64,000 nucleotides of DNA from Neorhizobium galegae bv. orientalis str. HAMBI 540 (GCF_000731315.1 NZ_HG938353.1:2108001-2172000); one strand, 5' to 3'. Positions 29,810 to 41,970 are shown, numbered from the stretch's first letter. The notes: a model not told the origin generated them from the sequence alone. Numbers and translations: made by a program.

Positions 29810-30349
29810 ATGACAGAGTTCGATATCCCACCACCCTTAGACCCCGATGCGCGATGGCCCGAAGGCCTGTCGATCCGCGCGCGCACGCCGGCGGATGCGC
29901 CAGCCATTGCCGCCTTGCATAATATGCCCGGTTATCGTTTTGGCACACTGCGCACGCCGCACCACAGCCCGGAGCAAATCCGCAAGAGCATCGAGAACCA
30001 GTCCGCCAATTTCATCTCGCTGGTCGCGGTCCTCAAGGACAGGATCGTCGGCGATGTCGGGATGACCCGCTATGCAAATCGGCGGGGCCATGCCGGAAGT
30101 ATCGGCATGGGCGTCCACGACGCCTATATTGGCCGCGGGATCGGCCGCGCCCTGATCGGCGAAATCCTCGCCATCGCCGACCGATGGTTGGACCTGAAGC
30201 GCGTCGAACTGACCGTCTACACCGACAACGAACCGGCGCTGGCGCTCTACCGGCAATTCGGTTTCGAGGTCGAAGGCCACTTTAAACAATTCGCCTTCCG
30301 CGAAGGACGATATGTCGATGCCTATTCGATGGCGCGGCTCAGGACGTGA
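29810..30349 (+). CDS. GNAT family N-acetyltransferase
   Basis: 179 residues, with CAAGGAGAGCAAGC before the ATG. A Pro-rich leader (FDIPPPLDPDARWP) precedes the fold. Acetyl-CoA loop: GMGVHDAYIGRGIGRALIGEILAIADRWLDLKR (Q/RxxGxG/A); the C-terminus has YTDNEPALALYRQFGFEVEGHFKQFAFREGRYVDAYSMARL, resembling RimJ/RimL/spermidine acetyltransferase-like enzymes. Acceptor unknown. It runs convergently with ligA (23 bases apart). Confidence 0.85.
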   Translation: MTEFDIPPPLDPDARWPEGLSIRARTPADAPAIAALHNMPGYRFGTLRTPHHSPEQIRKSIENQSANFISLVAVLKDRIVGDVGMTRYANRRGHAGSIGMGVHDAYIGRGIGRALIGEILAIADRWLDLKRVELTVYTDNEPALALYRQFGFEVEGHFKQFAFREGRYVDAYSMARLRT

Positions 30350-30372
30350 TCTTCATCACCCGATGAAGGCCT

Positions 30373-32535
<2,163 letters not shown>

Positions 32536-32618
32536 CTACTCCTCGGGTAGCGAGGAGTCGTTTTGTAGCGCAAAATTTACCGATGGGAAGAGCGGATGGA
32601 GGGTCTAGGCGGATGAGC

Positions 32619-34292
32619 CTAGCCGTTCCCCGCCAGCAGCCGCTTCGCCGCAGCCCTCGCTTCGTCGGTCACCGATGCGCCGGCGAGCATGCGGGCGATC
32701 TCTTCGGTGCGGTGTTCCGGCTCCATGGTCGCGACGCGGGTGGCGATCTTGTCGGTGCCCTCGCCGGCCGGTCCCTTGGAGATCAGGAGATGGGTCGCGG
32801 CGCGCGCGGCCACCTGCGGTGCGTGAGTGACGGAAAGCACCTGCACCTTGTCCGACAGCCGTTTCAGCCGCTGGCCGATCGCATCGGCGACAGCACCGCC
32901 GACACCGGTATCGATTTCGTCGAAGACCAGCGTGGGAGCCGAACCGCGGTCGGCGAGCGCCACCTTGAGCGCCAGAAGGAAACGCGACAGCTCACCGCCG
33001 GAGGCGACCTTCATGATCGGGCCGGGACGCGTGCCGGGATTGGTCTGGACGTGGAATTCGACGGTATCGATGCCCTCGGCGCTGGCAGCCTCAGGGTCGC
33101 TCGCCACATCGACCATGAAACGGGCCCGTTCGAGCTTCAGCGCCGGCAGCTCGGCCATCACGGCTTCGGCCAGTGCCTCGGCACCATGCCGGCGCTTCTC
33201 GGACAGGACGGCGGCGGCCCGATCGTAGGCGGCCTTGGCGGCGGCGGTCAGCTTTTCCAGCTCGGCGAGCTTCTCCTCGCCGGCATCGAGATCGGCAAGG
33301 TCCGATATCATCTTTTCGGCAAGCGCTGGCAGGTCGGCGACCGGGATCGAATATTTGCGGCCGGCGGCCCGGAGCGCAAACAGGCGCTCCTCGACCCGCT
33401 CCAGTTCGCGCGGATCGAATTCGGTGCGCCTCAGCGCCGCCTCGACTTCCATCTGGGCATTGGAGAGGTAGTTGAGCGCCTGATCGAGAAGCTCGACGGT
33501 TTCTTCGAGCAGGCCCGGCGCCTCGTGGCTCTTGCGCTCCAGGCGCCGCACCAGCGAGGCGATCAGCGGCACGGGCGATGCATTGCCATTGAGGAATTCC
33601 GAGGCCTCGGAAATGTCGCCGGCGATGCGCTCGGACTTCTGCATTCGCGAACGCTGTTCGGCAAGCTCGTCCTCTTCACCATCACGCGGCGACAGCGCTT
33701 CCAGCTCTTCCACCGAGGCACGGATATAATCGGCTTCGCGGGCCGCGGCCTCGACCTTGGCGCGATGGGTCTTGAAGGCCCGATCCGCGTCCTTCCAGGA
33801 GCGATAAAGACCGGAAAGCTGCAGCACCTCGTCGCTTAAGCCGGTAAAGGCGTCGAGCAGCGTACGGTGCGCGTCGGTATCGATCAGTGCCCGGTCGTCG
33901 TGCTGTCCGTGGATCTCGACCAGAAGCTGGCCGGCCTGGCGCATCAGCTGCACGCTGACCGGCTGGTCGTTGATCGAGGCGCGCGTGCGACCATCGGCCG
34001 ACTGGATGCGGCGGAAGATCAGGTCGCCATCGTCGTCGATGCCGTTGTCGCGCAGGAGTTTTCGGGCGCCGTGGCTGCCGGACACGTCGAAGACGGCCGT
34101 CACCTGGCCCTTATCCTCGCCATGACGGACCAGGCCGCCATCGCCACGGCCGCCGAGCGCCAGCGAAAGACTGTCGAGCAGGATCGATTTGCCGGCGCCG
34201 GTTTCACCGGTCAGCACCGAAAGGCCGGTCTCGAAGGCAAGATCCAGCCGCTCGATCAGAACGATATCGCGGATCGACAACTGGATCAGCAT
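32619..34292 (-). CDS. recN: DNA repair ATPase RecN
   Basis: 557 residues. SMC-like: Walker A GETGAGKSILLDSL at about residue 30, a long coiled-coil middle from about 160 to 350 (KTHRAKVEAAAREADYIRAS...), the ABC signature SGGELSRFLLAL and Walker B LVFDEIDTGVGG. It helps double-strand break repair with RecA. The gene starts 11 bases after the bamD stop codon, so the two are likely co-transcribed. Confidence 0.96.
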   Translation of the reverse strand: MLIQLSIRDIVLIERLDLAFETGLSVLTGETGAGKSILLDSLSLALGGRGDGGLVRHGEDKGQVTAVFDVSGSHGARKLLRDNGIDDDGDLIFRRIQSADGRTRASINDQPVSVQLMRQAGQLLVEIHGQHDDRALIDTDAHRTLLDAFTGLSDEVLQLSGLYRSWKDADRAFKTHRAKVEAAAREADYIRASVEELEALSPRDGEEDELAEQRSRMQKSERIAGDISEASEFLNGNASPVPLIASLVRRLERKSHEAPGLLEETVELLDQALNYLSNAQMEVEAALRRTEFDPRELERVEERLFALRAAGRKYSIPVADLPALAEKMISDLADLDAGEEKLAELEKLTAAAKAAYDRAAAVLSEKRRHGAEALAEAVMAELPALKLERARFMVDVASDPEAASAEGIDTVEFHVQTNPGTRPGPIMKVASGGELSRFLLALKVALADRGSAPTLVFDEIDTGVGGAVADAIGQRLKRLSDKVQVLSVTHAPQVAARAATHLLISKGPAGEGTDKIATRVATMEPEHRTEEIARMLAGASVTDEARAAAKRLLAGNG

Positions 34293-34302
34293 GTCTCAGA
34301 CC

Positions 34303-35169
34303 TTAAGCGCCGATCAGCTTGGCCCCGGCGCGGGAAATCCACGAACCGCGATTTTCGCGCGGTTCGACGCCGTTGCCCTTCAGCAGCTTGAAGGAATCCG
34401 CATACCACTGGCTGTCTGGATAATTGCGCCCGAGGACCGCGGCAGCGGTCTGCGCCTCTTCCGTAATGCCCATCGCATAATAGGCTTCGGTCAGACGCGC
34501 CAACGCCTCTTCCACCTGGTTGGTGTTGGGATACTGCTCGACCACGTTGCGGAAACGCTGGATCGCGGCAAGGTATTCCTTGCGCTCCAGATAATAGCGG
34601 CCGATCTGCATTTCCTTGCCGGCGAGCTGATCGCGCGCAAAGCGGATCTTCGCCTGCGCATCCTCGACATATTCCGAGGTCGGATAATTGGTCACGACCT
34701 TGTTCATCGCATCGATGGTGCGCACGGCAGCGCGCTGGTCCTGGGTCACGTCGGCGATCTGCTTGGAGTAAGCAAGGCCGACGAGATACTGGACATAGGC
34801 TGAATCCTGCGATTGCGGATACTGGCTCATGTAGCGGTTGCCGGTGGCCACCGCCTCGTCGTTGCGGCCGAGCCGGTACTTGGTGAAGGTGCTCATGACG
34901 AGCGCCTTGCGGCCCCATTCGGTGAAGGGATTCTGGCGGTCGATCGAATCGAACTTGCGGCCTGCTTCGGCAAGGTTGCCGGCCTTCATGTTGGCGAGAC
35001 CCTGGTTGTAGAGCGTCTCCGGCGCATCCGTTTCGAGACCGAGCTTGGTGATGTCGATATCGGGATCCGACTGGCAGGCGGTCACGCCAAAGCCGGCGCC
35101 GGCCAGCACCAGCGACACAAGCGCTACTCTTGCCGTCTTACGCATTCCAACAGACCTTACATGGTTCAT
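34303..35169 (-). CDS. bamD: Outer-membrane assembly lipoprotein BamD (ComL)
   Basis: 288 residues from MNHVRSVGMRKTARV (AGGA eight bases upstream; an inner ATG at 35145 is also possible). Lipobox VTAC after the signal peptide (ALVSLVLAGAGFGVTAC), so the Cys is lipidated. The tetratricopeptide domain includes ETLYNQGLANMKAGNLAEAGRKFDSIDRQNPFTEWGRKALVM and AIQRFRNVVEQYPNTNQVEEALARLTEAYYAMG. It is part of the BAM complex that folds beta-barrel proteins into the outer membrane. Stands between lpxC and recN. Confidence 0.95.
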   Translation of the reverse strand: MNHVRSVGMRKTARVALVSLVLAGAGFGVTACQSDPDIDITKLGLETDAPETLYNQGLANMKAGNLAEAGRKFDSIDRQNPFTEWGRKALVMSTFTKYRLGRNDEAVATGNRYMSQYPQSQDSAYVQYLVGLAYSKQIADVTQDQRAAVRTIDAMNKVVTNYPTSEYVEDAQAKIRFARDQLAGKEMQIGRYYLERKEYLAAIQRFRNVVEQYPNTNQVEEALARLTEAYYAMGITEEAQTAAAVLGRNYPDSQWYADSFKLLKGNGVEPRENRGSWISRAGAKLIGA

Positions 35170-35324
35170 TCGACAATTCCTGATCGTCCCGCGCCTGATA
35201 AGCCCGCCGCCTAAGCAGGCCGTTCTAGCCATAAAAGCAAAGGGAGAGCAACGCAATGCTGCGGCATTAATGCATTTTTGTGGCACGTCGCCGCAATACG
35301 GCATTTCAAGGTTAAATCGGAACC

Positions 35325-35366
35325 TGTCTCCCAAAAAGAAAAAGGCCGCTTCCGGAGAAGCGGCCG
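35325..35366 (-). terminator. Rho-independent terminator of lpxC
   Basis: On the minus strand, GGCCGCTTC-TCCG-GAAGCGGCC is followed by TTTTTCTTTTTGGG. Nine perfect pairs at 35344-35365 plus T-run at 35328-35343, about 20 bases after the lpxC stop. It separates lpxC from bamD, which then needs its own promoter in the 200-base gap. Confidence 0.9.
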
Positions 35367-35386
35367 AGTCGACTGGGTCAACTTTA

Positions 35387-36343
35387 TCAGGCAAACCAGG
35401 ACGTCAGTTCCGGCACGTTGACCGGTACGAACTCCCGTGCCCGTACGCGGGCCGCACGCGACGACGGAGCCTCGACGACCTCATAAGCCGTCGGGTCGCT
35501 CATCAGCGCCTTCAACGCATTGGCATTCATCTTGTGGCCGCCGCGATAGGACCGGTAGCAGCCGATGAACTGGGCGCCGGCAAGCGCCAGGTCGCCGACG
35601 GCATCAAGCGTCTTGTGGCGGACGAATTCGTCCTTGTAGCGAAGGCCTTCGACATTGACGATCGTGTCGTCGTCCGAGATGACGACCGAATTTTCGAGCG
35701 AGGAACCGAGTGCGTAGCCGGCAGCCCAGAGACGCTCCACGTCGCGCATGAAACCGAAGGTGCGGGCGCGGGAGAGTTCCTGCTTGAAGGTCTCGGCGGT
35801 CAGGTCGCCTTTCCAGCTCTGGCGGCCGATCAGCGGCGAAGAGAAGTCGATCTCCACCTCGAAGCGAGTGCCGTCATAGGGCCGGAATTCCGACCAGCAA
35901 GCGCCGGAGTCGATGCGGACCGGCTTCAGGACGCGGATATAACGGCGCTTGATGCCGAGATTGACGATGCCGACCTGTTCGATGGCTTCGATGAAAGGAT
36001 AGGAGCTGCCGTCCATGATCGGCATCTCGCCGCTATCGACTTCGACCATGATATTGTCGACACCGAGCGCGTAGAGCGCGGCCATCACGTGTTCGATCGT
36101 CGCGACGGCGCGGGAAAGCGAAGTGCCGAGAACGGTGCAGAGATCGGTATTGCCGACCTGCGAGGAAACGGCGCGATATTCAACCGAGCTGCCATCGTCC
36201 AGAAGGCGCGTGAAGATCACGCCGGTACCAGCTTCGGCCGGTTGAAAAGTGAGGCTGACAGGGGCTCCAGAATGAACGCCAATCCCCTTCAGTGTTACCG
36301 GGGAGGCGATGGTGGTCTGGAAACCGAACAGTCCGATAGTCAT
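35387..36343 (-). CDS. lpxC: UDP-3-O-acyl-N-acetylglucosamine deacetylase LpxC
   Basis: 318 residues. Zinc and catalytic residues: IEHVMAALYALG (His), HKTLDAVGDLALAG (His and Asp) and YRGGHKMNANALKAL (His). N-terminal FQTTIASPVTLKGIGVHSGAPVSL is typical. It carries out the committed deacetylation step of lipid A synthesis in the cytosol. AAGAAGG lies about 8 bases upstream of the ATG. Its leader holds two hairpins (listed below). ftsZ lies 257 bases upstream with its own terminator, so lpxC probably has its own promoter. Confidence 0.97.
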   Translation of the reverse strand: MTIGLFGFQTTIASPVTLKGIGVHSGAPVSLTFQPAEAGTGVIFTRLLDDGSSVEYRAVSSQVGNTDLCTVLGTSLSRAVATIEHVMAALYALGVDNIMVEVDSGEMPIMDGSSYPFIEAIEQVGIVNLGIKRRYIRVLKPVRIDSGACWSEFRPYDGTRFEVEIDFSSPLIGRQSWKGDLTAETFKQELSRARTFGFMRDVERLWAAGYALGSSLENSVVISDDDTIVNVEGLRYKDEFVRHKTLDAVGDLALAGAQFIGCYRSYRGGHKMNANALKALMSDPTAYEVVEAPSSRAARVRAREFVPVNVPELTSWFA

Positions 36344-36363
36344 TCCTGCTGCCTTCTTGTCGC

Positions 36364-36429
36364 CGGATCCGTAAAGCAGAAGGATCCGATATTCTTTAGC
36401 GCCAGCCGGACCGATCGCCTGAATCGGTC
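36364..36429 (-). promoter_or_regulatory. Two hairpins in the lpxC leader
   Basis: CGGATCC-N11-GGATCCG (36364-36388) and GACCGAT-N7-ATCGGTC (36409-36429) lie directly upstream of lpxC; the first ends about 20 bases before the ATG. Seven perfect pairs each. They fall where leader RNA would be and could affect translation; no function is known to me. Confidence 0.4.
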
Positions 36430-36546
36430 GATCTCTTTTGGCGTCCCTTAGCGTCTTTCATACGCAGCCGTTTGGCACAATCCAAATCACTGTTCATTTC
36501 GGATTGTTACGTTGTTAACTCTGCGTCCTGATTGATAAAACGCCTG

Positions 36547-36573
36547 AAGGCCCGGATGCGTGATCCGGGCCTT
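36547..36573 (-). terminator. Terminator after ftsZ
   Basis: AAGGCCCGGAT-N5-ATCCGGGCCTT: eleven perfect pairs beginning 27 bases after the ftsZ stop. On the minus strand CAGGCGTTTTATC follows, a weak T-run, so termination may be partial. Confidence 0.7.
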
Positions 36574-36599
36574 CTTCACGTTTCGTGACCGTCTTTAAC

Positions 36600-38390
36600 T
36601 CAGTTCGATTGACGGCGCAGGAAGGCCGGAATTTCGAGCTGGTCTTCCTCGTGATGGGCCTGCGGAACCGCACGTCCATGATCGTCGAGATTGCCGCGGC
36701 GCGGTGCATAAAGACTTGCTTCCGCCGACAGCGGACGACGCTGCTGCGGAGCCGGTGCGGCCGGCTCGACGTGAGCAGGCTCTTCCTCTTCGCGGCGACC
36801 AAGCGAGTTGGTGATCCGCTTCAGGAGACCCATCGGGCCGCGTTCTTCCTGCACATGGCTCACCGGCTGGGCGCGGTGATCCATCTCGGCCTTCACGACC
36901 GGCGGAAAATCCTCGACCTTCGGCATGCGAACCGGCTGTACCACCTGCGACATCGAAGGCGCCATCGGCTCACGATAGACCGGCTGTGCCGGGCGAGGAG
37001 CGGGCTGGCTCATCATCGGAGCAGGCTGCGGCTGTACGTGCTGGTGAACCGGGGCCGGTTGCGGTGCAGGAGCCGGCCGGCTCATGACCGGAGCCGGTGC
37101 TTCGACCGGAGCAGCACCGAAGATGCGGCTCTGCGGACGGAACTCTTCCTGCTGCTGCATGACCGGCTGCGGAGCGACCGGCTGGGGTGCCGGAGCCGCA
37201 TACTGGTGCTGCGGTTCTGCGATCGCCAGTTCCCGTTCCATCTCGGCTTCCGCCATGCGGATCGTTTCGGCGATCGGGTCGACGGCCGGCCTCGGAGCCG
37301 GAGCGGCCTGCATGACCGGAGCCGGCTGGGCGGCAACCGGAGCCGGAGCAATCGCTGCCGACGGACGGATGATCGGCTTTGCGGCAGCGCGCATCTCGGC
37401 GGCGCGAATGTCGACCGAGCCGGCGGCACGATCGATGCCGGTCGCTACGACCGACACGCGGATCAGGCCTTCGAGCGCTTCGTCGAAGGTCGCGCCGAGG
37501 ATGATGTTGGCATCCGGATCGACTTCTTCGCGGATGCGGGTCGCGGCTTCGTCGACTTCGAACAGCGTCAGGTCGCGACCACCGGTGATCGAGATCAGCA
37601 GGCCTTGAGCGCCCTTCATCGAGGTCTCGTCGAGCAGCGGGTTGGCGATCGCGGCTTCGGCGGCCTGCATGGCGCGGCCCGGGCCGGATGCTTCGCCGGT
37701 GCCCATCATCGCGCGGCCCATCTCGCGCATCACCGAGCGGACGTCGGCGAAGTCGAGGTTGATCAGGCCTTCCTTGACCATCAGGTCGGTAATGCAGGCG
37801 ACGCCCGAATAAAGAACCTGGTCGGCCATCGCAAACGCGTCGGCGAAGGTCGTCTTGTCGTTGGCGATGCGGAAGAGGTTCTGGTTGGGAATGACGATCA
37901 GCGTGTCGACCGACTTCTGCAATTCCTGGATACCCATCTCGGCAAGGCGCATGCGGCGCTGGCCTTCGAAGTGGAACGGCTTGGTGACGACGCCGACCGT
38001 CAGGATGCCCTTGGAGCGGGCTGCCTGTGCGACGACCGGGGCTGCACCCGTGCCGGTACCGCCGCCCATGCCGGCGGTGACAAAGCACATGTGTGTGCCA
38101 TGCAGGTGATCGACGATCTCGTCGAGGCATTCTTCCGCGGCGGCGCGACCGACTTCCGGCTGCGAACCGGCGCCGAGACCTTCAGTGACTCGGGCACCCA
38201 TCTGGATGATGCGCTCGGCCTTGGTCATGGTCAGCGCCTGGGCGTCGGTGTTGGCGACGACGAAGTCGACACCCTCGAGGCCGGCGGTGATCATGTTGTT
38301 GACGGCGTTACCGCCGCCGCCACCGACGCCAAACACGGTAATCCGAGGCTTCAACTCGGTGATATCAGGCTTTTGCAGCTTGATGGTCAT
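36600..38390 (-). CDS. ftsZ: Cell division GTPase FtsZ
   Basis: 596 residues. The GTPase core is residues 1-320: [40 protein letters not shown] and the T7 loop [12 protein letters not shown] Pro/Gln/Ala-rich linker (about 325-575) contains many PAPQP and PVQ runs. The C-terminal peptide reads [16 protein letters not shown], the FtsA-binding tail. It forms the cytokinetic ring. The start at 38390 ([10 protein letters not shown]) has AAGGAA nine bases upstream; an open frame runs 48 bases further. The 87-base gap to ftsA may hold a promoter. Confidence 0.97.
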   Translation of the reverse strand: MTIKLQKPDITELKPRITVFGVGGGGGNAVNNMITAGLEGVDFVVANTDAQALTMTKAERIIQMGARVTEGLGAGSQPEVGRAAAEECLDEIVDHLHGTHMCFVTAGMGGGTGTGAAPVVAQAARSKGILTVGVVTKPFHFEGQRRMRLAEMGIQELQKSVDTLIVIPNQNLFRIANDKTTFADAFAMADQVLYSGVACITDLMVKEGLINLDFADVRSVMREMGRAMMGTGEASGPGRAMQAAEAAIANPLLDETSMKGAQGLLISITGGRDLTLFEVDEAATRIREEVDPDANIILGATFDEALEGLIRVSVVATGIDRAAGSVDIRAAEMRAAAKPIIRPSAAIAPAPVAAQPAPVMQAAPAPRPAVDPIAETIRMAEAEMERELAIAEPQHQYAAPAPQPVAPQPVMQQQEEFRPQSRIFGAAPVEAPAPVMSRPAPAPQPAPVHQHVQPQPAPMMSQPAPRPAQPVYREPMAPSMSQVVQPVRMPKVEDFPPVVKAEMDHRAQPVSHVQEERGPMGLLKRITNSLGRREEEEPAHVEPAAPAPQQRRPLSAEASLYAPRRGNLDDHGRAVPQAHHEEDQLEIPAFLRRQSN

Positions 38391-38477
38391 TGCACCAGTT
38401 CCTTCTTTTTCTGGCCGCATCGCCGCCGGCCAATTCATTGCAACTTTGCTCCGATGCGGGCGGGCGAGCCCCTCACA

Positions 38478-39809
38478 TCAAAAACTTTCCTTCAACCACT
38501 GACCGACGCGGGCCAGCCGGCCATTGCCGCTTCCCAGCGTGGCCATCAGGCCGCTCTGCGAAGCGTGTGTTTCCAAGTCCGCGACCTGCGGATAGATCAT
38601 CAGGCCGACCGCCGTCGAAAACGCCGGTCCCTTGGCTGCCGTCGGCAGGCCAGAGACACCCATCGGGCGACCGATCCGGACGTTGCGCGCGAGGATCCGG
38701 CGCGCCGTTTCCGAAAGGCCGGTGAGTTGGCTGGCGCCACCGGTCAGCACGACGCGCTTGCCGACGATCGGGCTGAAACCCGACTTCTGGATGCGGTCGC
38801 GGATGAGTTCGAGCGTCTCTTCGATACGGGCCTGCACGATACGGGTGACCAGCGAGCGCGGCACCTGCGTCGGCTGGTCGCGGTCGTCCTCGCCGATCGG
38901 CGGGACGGAGATCACGTCGCGTTCGTCGGACCCGTTGGCGAGCGCCGAACCGTGTACGACCTTCATCCGCTCCGCATCCTCGATACGGGTGGAAAGCCCG
39001 CGGGCAAGGTCGGTCGTCACGTGATGGCCGCCAAGGCTGATCGCGTCCGTATGAACGAGCTTGCCTTCGGCGAAAACCGAGATCGTCGTCGTGCCGCCGC
39101 CCATGTCGATCGCGGCGCAACCGAGTTCGACTTCGTCGTCGACGAGGGCTGCAAGGCCGCTGGCATAGGGTGTCGCGACCATGCCCTCGACCGAGAGGTG
39201 GGCGCGGTTGATGCAGAGTTCGAGGTTCTTCAGCGTGGCACGCTCGGCTGCGACCACATGCATGTCGACGCCAAGCGTATCGCCGAACATCGCCAGCGGA
39301 TCGCGGATGCCGCGCTCGCCGTCGAGCGAGAAGCCGGTGGGCAGCGAATGAAGGATGGCGCGGTCCTGGCGCAGCGACTGCTGGCTTGCCGCAATCAGAA
39401 CCTTCTTGAGATCGGCCTCTTCCACTTCCTGACCGCCGAGATCGATCGTCGCGGTATAGACGTCGCTGGTGATGCGGCCAGCGGAGACATTGACGATCAG
39501 GCTGTCGACGGTAAGCCCGGCCATACGCTCGGCGGCATCGACCGCCAAACGGACGACGCTTTCAGCTGCGTCGAGATCGCCGATCACGCCGGACTTCACA
39601 CCGCGCGAGCGCTGGTGGCCGATGCCGATGATCTCGATATTGTGGGTGCGGCCCGGCAGGACCTGGCTTTCCTGGCGAGGCGTCAGCCGGGCGATCATGC
39701 AGACCACCTTGGTGGAGCCGATATCCAGGACCGAAACGACATGGCTACGCTTGGAAGACAGCGGCTTCATGCGCGGCAGGCCGAAATGGGAGGAACCGAA
39801 TACGCTCAA
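38478..39809 (-). CDS. ftsA: Cell division protein FtsA
   Basis: 443 residues. Actin-like ATPase fold: SVLDIGSTKVVCMIARL (phosphate 1), the 1C domain around SGVIGDLDAAESVVRLAVDAAERMAG, CAAIDMGGGTTTISVF (phosphate 2) and RVVLTGGASQLTGL. It anchors FtsZ to the membrane. The start is a TTG overlapping the ftsQ stop (TTGA), with GGGAG eight bases upstream. It has an N-terminal extension [21 protein letters not shown], and the C-terminus is short with an amphipathic end (RVGQWLKESF). Confidence 0.96.
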   Translation of the reverse strand: MSVFGSSHFGLPRMKPLSSKRSHVVSVLDIGSTKVVCMIARLTPRQESQVLPGRTHNIEIIGIGHQRSRGVKSGVIGDLDAAESVVRLAVDAAERMAGLTVDSLIVNVSAGRITSDVYTATIDLGGQEVEEADLKKVLIAASQQSLRQDRAILHSLPTGFSLDGERGIRDPLAMFGDTLGVDMHVVAAERATLKNLELCINRAHLSVEGMVATPYASGLAALVDDEVELGCAAIDMGGGTTTISVFAEGKLVHTDAISLGGHHVTTDLARGLSTRIEDAERMKVVHGSALANGSDERDVISVPPIGEDDRDQPTQVPRSLVTRIVQARIEETLELIRDRIQKSGFSPIVGKRVVLTGGASQLTGLSETARRILARNVRIGRPMGVSGLPTAAKGPAFSTAVGLMIYPQVADLETHASQSGLMATLGSGNGRLARVGQWLKESF

Positions 39810-40738
39810 GACTGCTCTCCCAGTTTCTTCAGGGCCTTTGATCGTGCGTCGAGCGCTTCCCTGCGGCGATCCAGAGCGCCAGGGGTGAGCTGAACAGTGG
39901 TGCGATCCTCAAGCCGAAGATCGACGGCGGCGACGTCACGCTCCAGCACGCCCTGATCCTTTTCGAGCTTGGCGAGCATGGCGAGCGCCTTGGCGACATT
40001 GCCCTCAGGCAGCTTCAGCACGACGCCGTTGTCGAGGTGCAGATCCCAGCGGCGGCCGGCGATGCGGACATAGGCTTTCACCCGGTTCTTCAGCTCCGGC
40101 CAGCCCGACAGGGCGTCCTCGAAAGAGGCCGCAGCCGCCTCGGCATCGCGGCCGACGAAGAGCGGCAGGGAAGCGAACTTGTTGTCGCGAAGCGGCGCAA
40201 TTACGCTGCCGTTCTTTTCGATCAGCGAGAGTTCCGAACCGTGCTGCCAGATGCCGAAGGCCTGACGCTCTTTCAGCATCACCTCGATCGTCTTCGGGTA
40301 GATCTTGCGGACTTCCGCATACTGGACCCAGGGAAGCGCCGAGAGCTTGCGGCGAGCCGAATCGATATCGAGAGCGACGAGTGACGTCGTGCCATCGAGC
40401 CCGAGAAGCTGCAGGATGTCGATTTCGGAGGTCTGATCATTACCGGAAACGCGAACGTCTTCGATCGCAAAGCCGACAGCCGCCGTGGTCGCCTGCGCGA
40501 CGGCCTGACCGTGACCGCCGAGCGACATGCCGTAGAGACCGACCGCGGCGAAGAAGCCGGCAGCGGAAACGGTTCCGGTATGGGCCGGAATATGGATGCG
40601 GCCCGTGGCGAGGCTGACGCAGAAACGAAACACCCGGCGAAGCGGGCGCGGAAGCACCCGGCGCTCTTCGGCACCGAGATAAAGAGCCTGAGAACGGCCA
40701 CGCGGTCCACCCGCTTTTCTGCCGATCAACGCAAACAC
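39806..40738 (-). CDS. ftsQ: Cell division protein FtsQ
   Basis: About 310 residues. Cytosolic basic N-terminus, a single TM segment near residues 60-85 ([16 protein letters not shown]), then a POTRA domain ([55 protein letters not shown]) and a beta domain ending in [25 protein letters not shown]. It links early and late divisome proteins in the periplasm. GTG at 40738 is preferred (GGTGGAGGA six bases upstream); a TTG at 40759 is also possible. Overlaps the end of ddl and the start of ftsA. Confidence 0.93.
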   Translation of the reverse strand: MFALIGRKAGGPRGRSQALYLGAEERRVLPRPLRRVFRFCVSLATGRIHIPAHTGTVSAAGFFAAVGLYGMSLGGHGQAVAQATTAAVGFAIEDVRVSGNDQTSEIDILQLLGLDGTTSLVALDIDSARRKLSALPWVQYAEVRKIYPKTIEVMLKERQAFGIWQHGSELSLIEKNGSVIAPLRDNKFASLPLFVGRDAEAAAASFEDALSGWPELKNRVKAYVRIAGRRWDLHLDNGVVLKLPEGNVAKALAMLAKLEKDQGVLERDVAAVDLRLEDRTTVQLTPGALDRRREALDARSKALKKLGEQS

Positions 40739-41652
40739 GTAGCGTCCTCCACCATCCAACGGACGAGTTCACCAAATGAGTGGCCGGCATGGCCGGCCAT
40801 TTCGGGCACCAAGGATGTCGGGGTCATGCCCGGCTGCGTATTGATTTCCAGCCAGATGACCTCGCCGTTCTCGGAGAAGCGGTCGTCGTAGCGAAAGTCG
40901 GAGCGACTGACGCCACGGCAGCCCATCGCCTGATGCGCCTTAAGCGCTAGTGTTTGAATCTTTTGGTAAATATTCGGTGAAATTTGCGCCGGAATGACGT
41001 GTTTCGAACCACCCTCCGCATATTTCGCGTCGTAATCGTAAAAAGCGTGGCTAAGCGGCACCACTTCGGTAACCCCAAGCGCCACATCGCCCATCACGCC
41101 GCAGGTGAGCTCGCGGCCATAGACATACCGCTCGACCAGAACCCGATCGCCGTAGCGCCACTCGGACGAACCGATAATTTGCGGCGGATGCGACTGATTT
41201 TCCTGGACGATCACGACACCGAAGGACGACCCCTCGCGGACCGGCTTCACCACGTAAGGCGGCTTCATCGGATGAGCATTGCCGATATCGAACCGGCTCA
41301 TCGCCTTGGCTTCGGCGACCGGAATGCCGGACGCCTTGGCAACATGTTTGGCCTGATGCTTGTCCATGGCGAGCGCAGACGCGAGCACGCCGGAATGGGT
41401 ATAGGGAATTTCGAGATATTCGAGAATGCCCTGGATCGTCCCGTCTTCGCCGAAAGGCCCATGCAAGGCGTTGAAGGCGACGTCCGGCCGAAGCTCAGAG
41501 AGGACGGCCGCCACATCCCGGCCGACATCGACGCGGGTGACGCGGTAGCCTTCGCCTTCGAGAGCATCCGCGCAGGCAGTGCCCGAGGACAGGCTGACAG
41601 GCCGCTCGGAGGAAAACCCTCCCATCAAAACAGCCACGTGCTTGTCGCTCAT
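40726..41652 (-). CDS. ddl: D-alanine--D-alanine ligase
   Basis: 308 residues. ATP-grasp fold: N-terminal [26 protein letters not shown] (SER motif), the active-site segment [49 protein letters not shown] and SDFRYDD...[22 protein letters not shown]. It joins two D-alanines for the peptidoglycan stem. GGAGTG lies eight bases upstream of the ATG. The 349-base region upstream, after aqpZ, holds a CtrA-like site. Confidence 0.97.
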   Translation of the reverse strand: MSDKHVAVLMGGFSSERPVSLSSGTACADALEGEGYRVTRVDVGRDVAAVLSELRPDVAFNALHGPFGEDGTIQGILEYLEIPYTHSGVLASALAMDKHQAKHVAKASGIPVAEAKAMSRFDIGNAHPMKPPYVVKPVREGSSFGVVIVQENQSHPPQIIGSSEWRYGDRVLVERYVYGRELTCGVMGDVALGVTEVVPLSHAFYDYDAKYAEGGSKHVIPAQISPNIYQKIQTLALKAHQAMGCRGVSRSDFRYDDRFSENGEVIWLEINTQPGMTPTSLVPEMAGHAGHSFGELVRWMVEDATCLR

Positions 41653-41765
41653 CAATCACTCCAGCCAAAAAGGACTACAATTCAAAAGTACGGCGCTTGC
41701 GCCAACCTGCTCTCTGACGATTCCCGCCGGACGTTAGGCATGCCTGCATTAGTGCCCGAATATAG

Positions 41766-41780
41766 TTAACAAACCGTTTA
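41766..41780. promoter_or_regulatory. CtrA-like box upstream of ddl-ftsQA
   Basis: TTAA-CAAACCG-TTTA, seven of eight matches to the CtrA consensus TTAA-N7-TTAA, about 114 bases upstream of ddl. In alphaproteobacteria CtrA controls division genes (family knowledge). Chance matches occur, so this is a candidate. Confidence 0.4.
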
Positions 41781-41936
41781 CCTTGATTAACCCGGGTAGC
41801 CAAAAGCATGAAAACAAAGGAAAAATCGAATCCCGGAATGTTAACGCGCAGTTTGCGGCAACATTCGGAACGGCGCTGAAATGACCGCTAAGGCGCTCGA
41901 ATCGGCATGCGATTCTTGAGGTCTGCGCCACGGAAA

Positions 41937-41970
41937 AGCCCGCGAAGCGGTTAGCTTCGCGGGCTCTTTT
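41937..41970. terminator. Bidirectional-type terminator after aqpZ
   Basis: AGCCCGCGAAGC-GGTTA-GCTTCGCGGGCT with CTTTT on the plus side and TTTTCC on the minus side; twelve perfect pairs. On the minus strand it ends aqpZ. Confidence 0.85.

Noticed and set aside
36585..39893. A 1102-codon open frame on the plus strand across ftsZ and ftsA
   Set aside because: It is the antisense shadow of two well-supported genes in high-GC DNA; the predicted protein has Arg/His/Asp-rich, unlikely composition and no recognisable motif.
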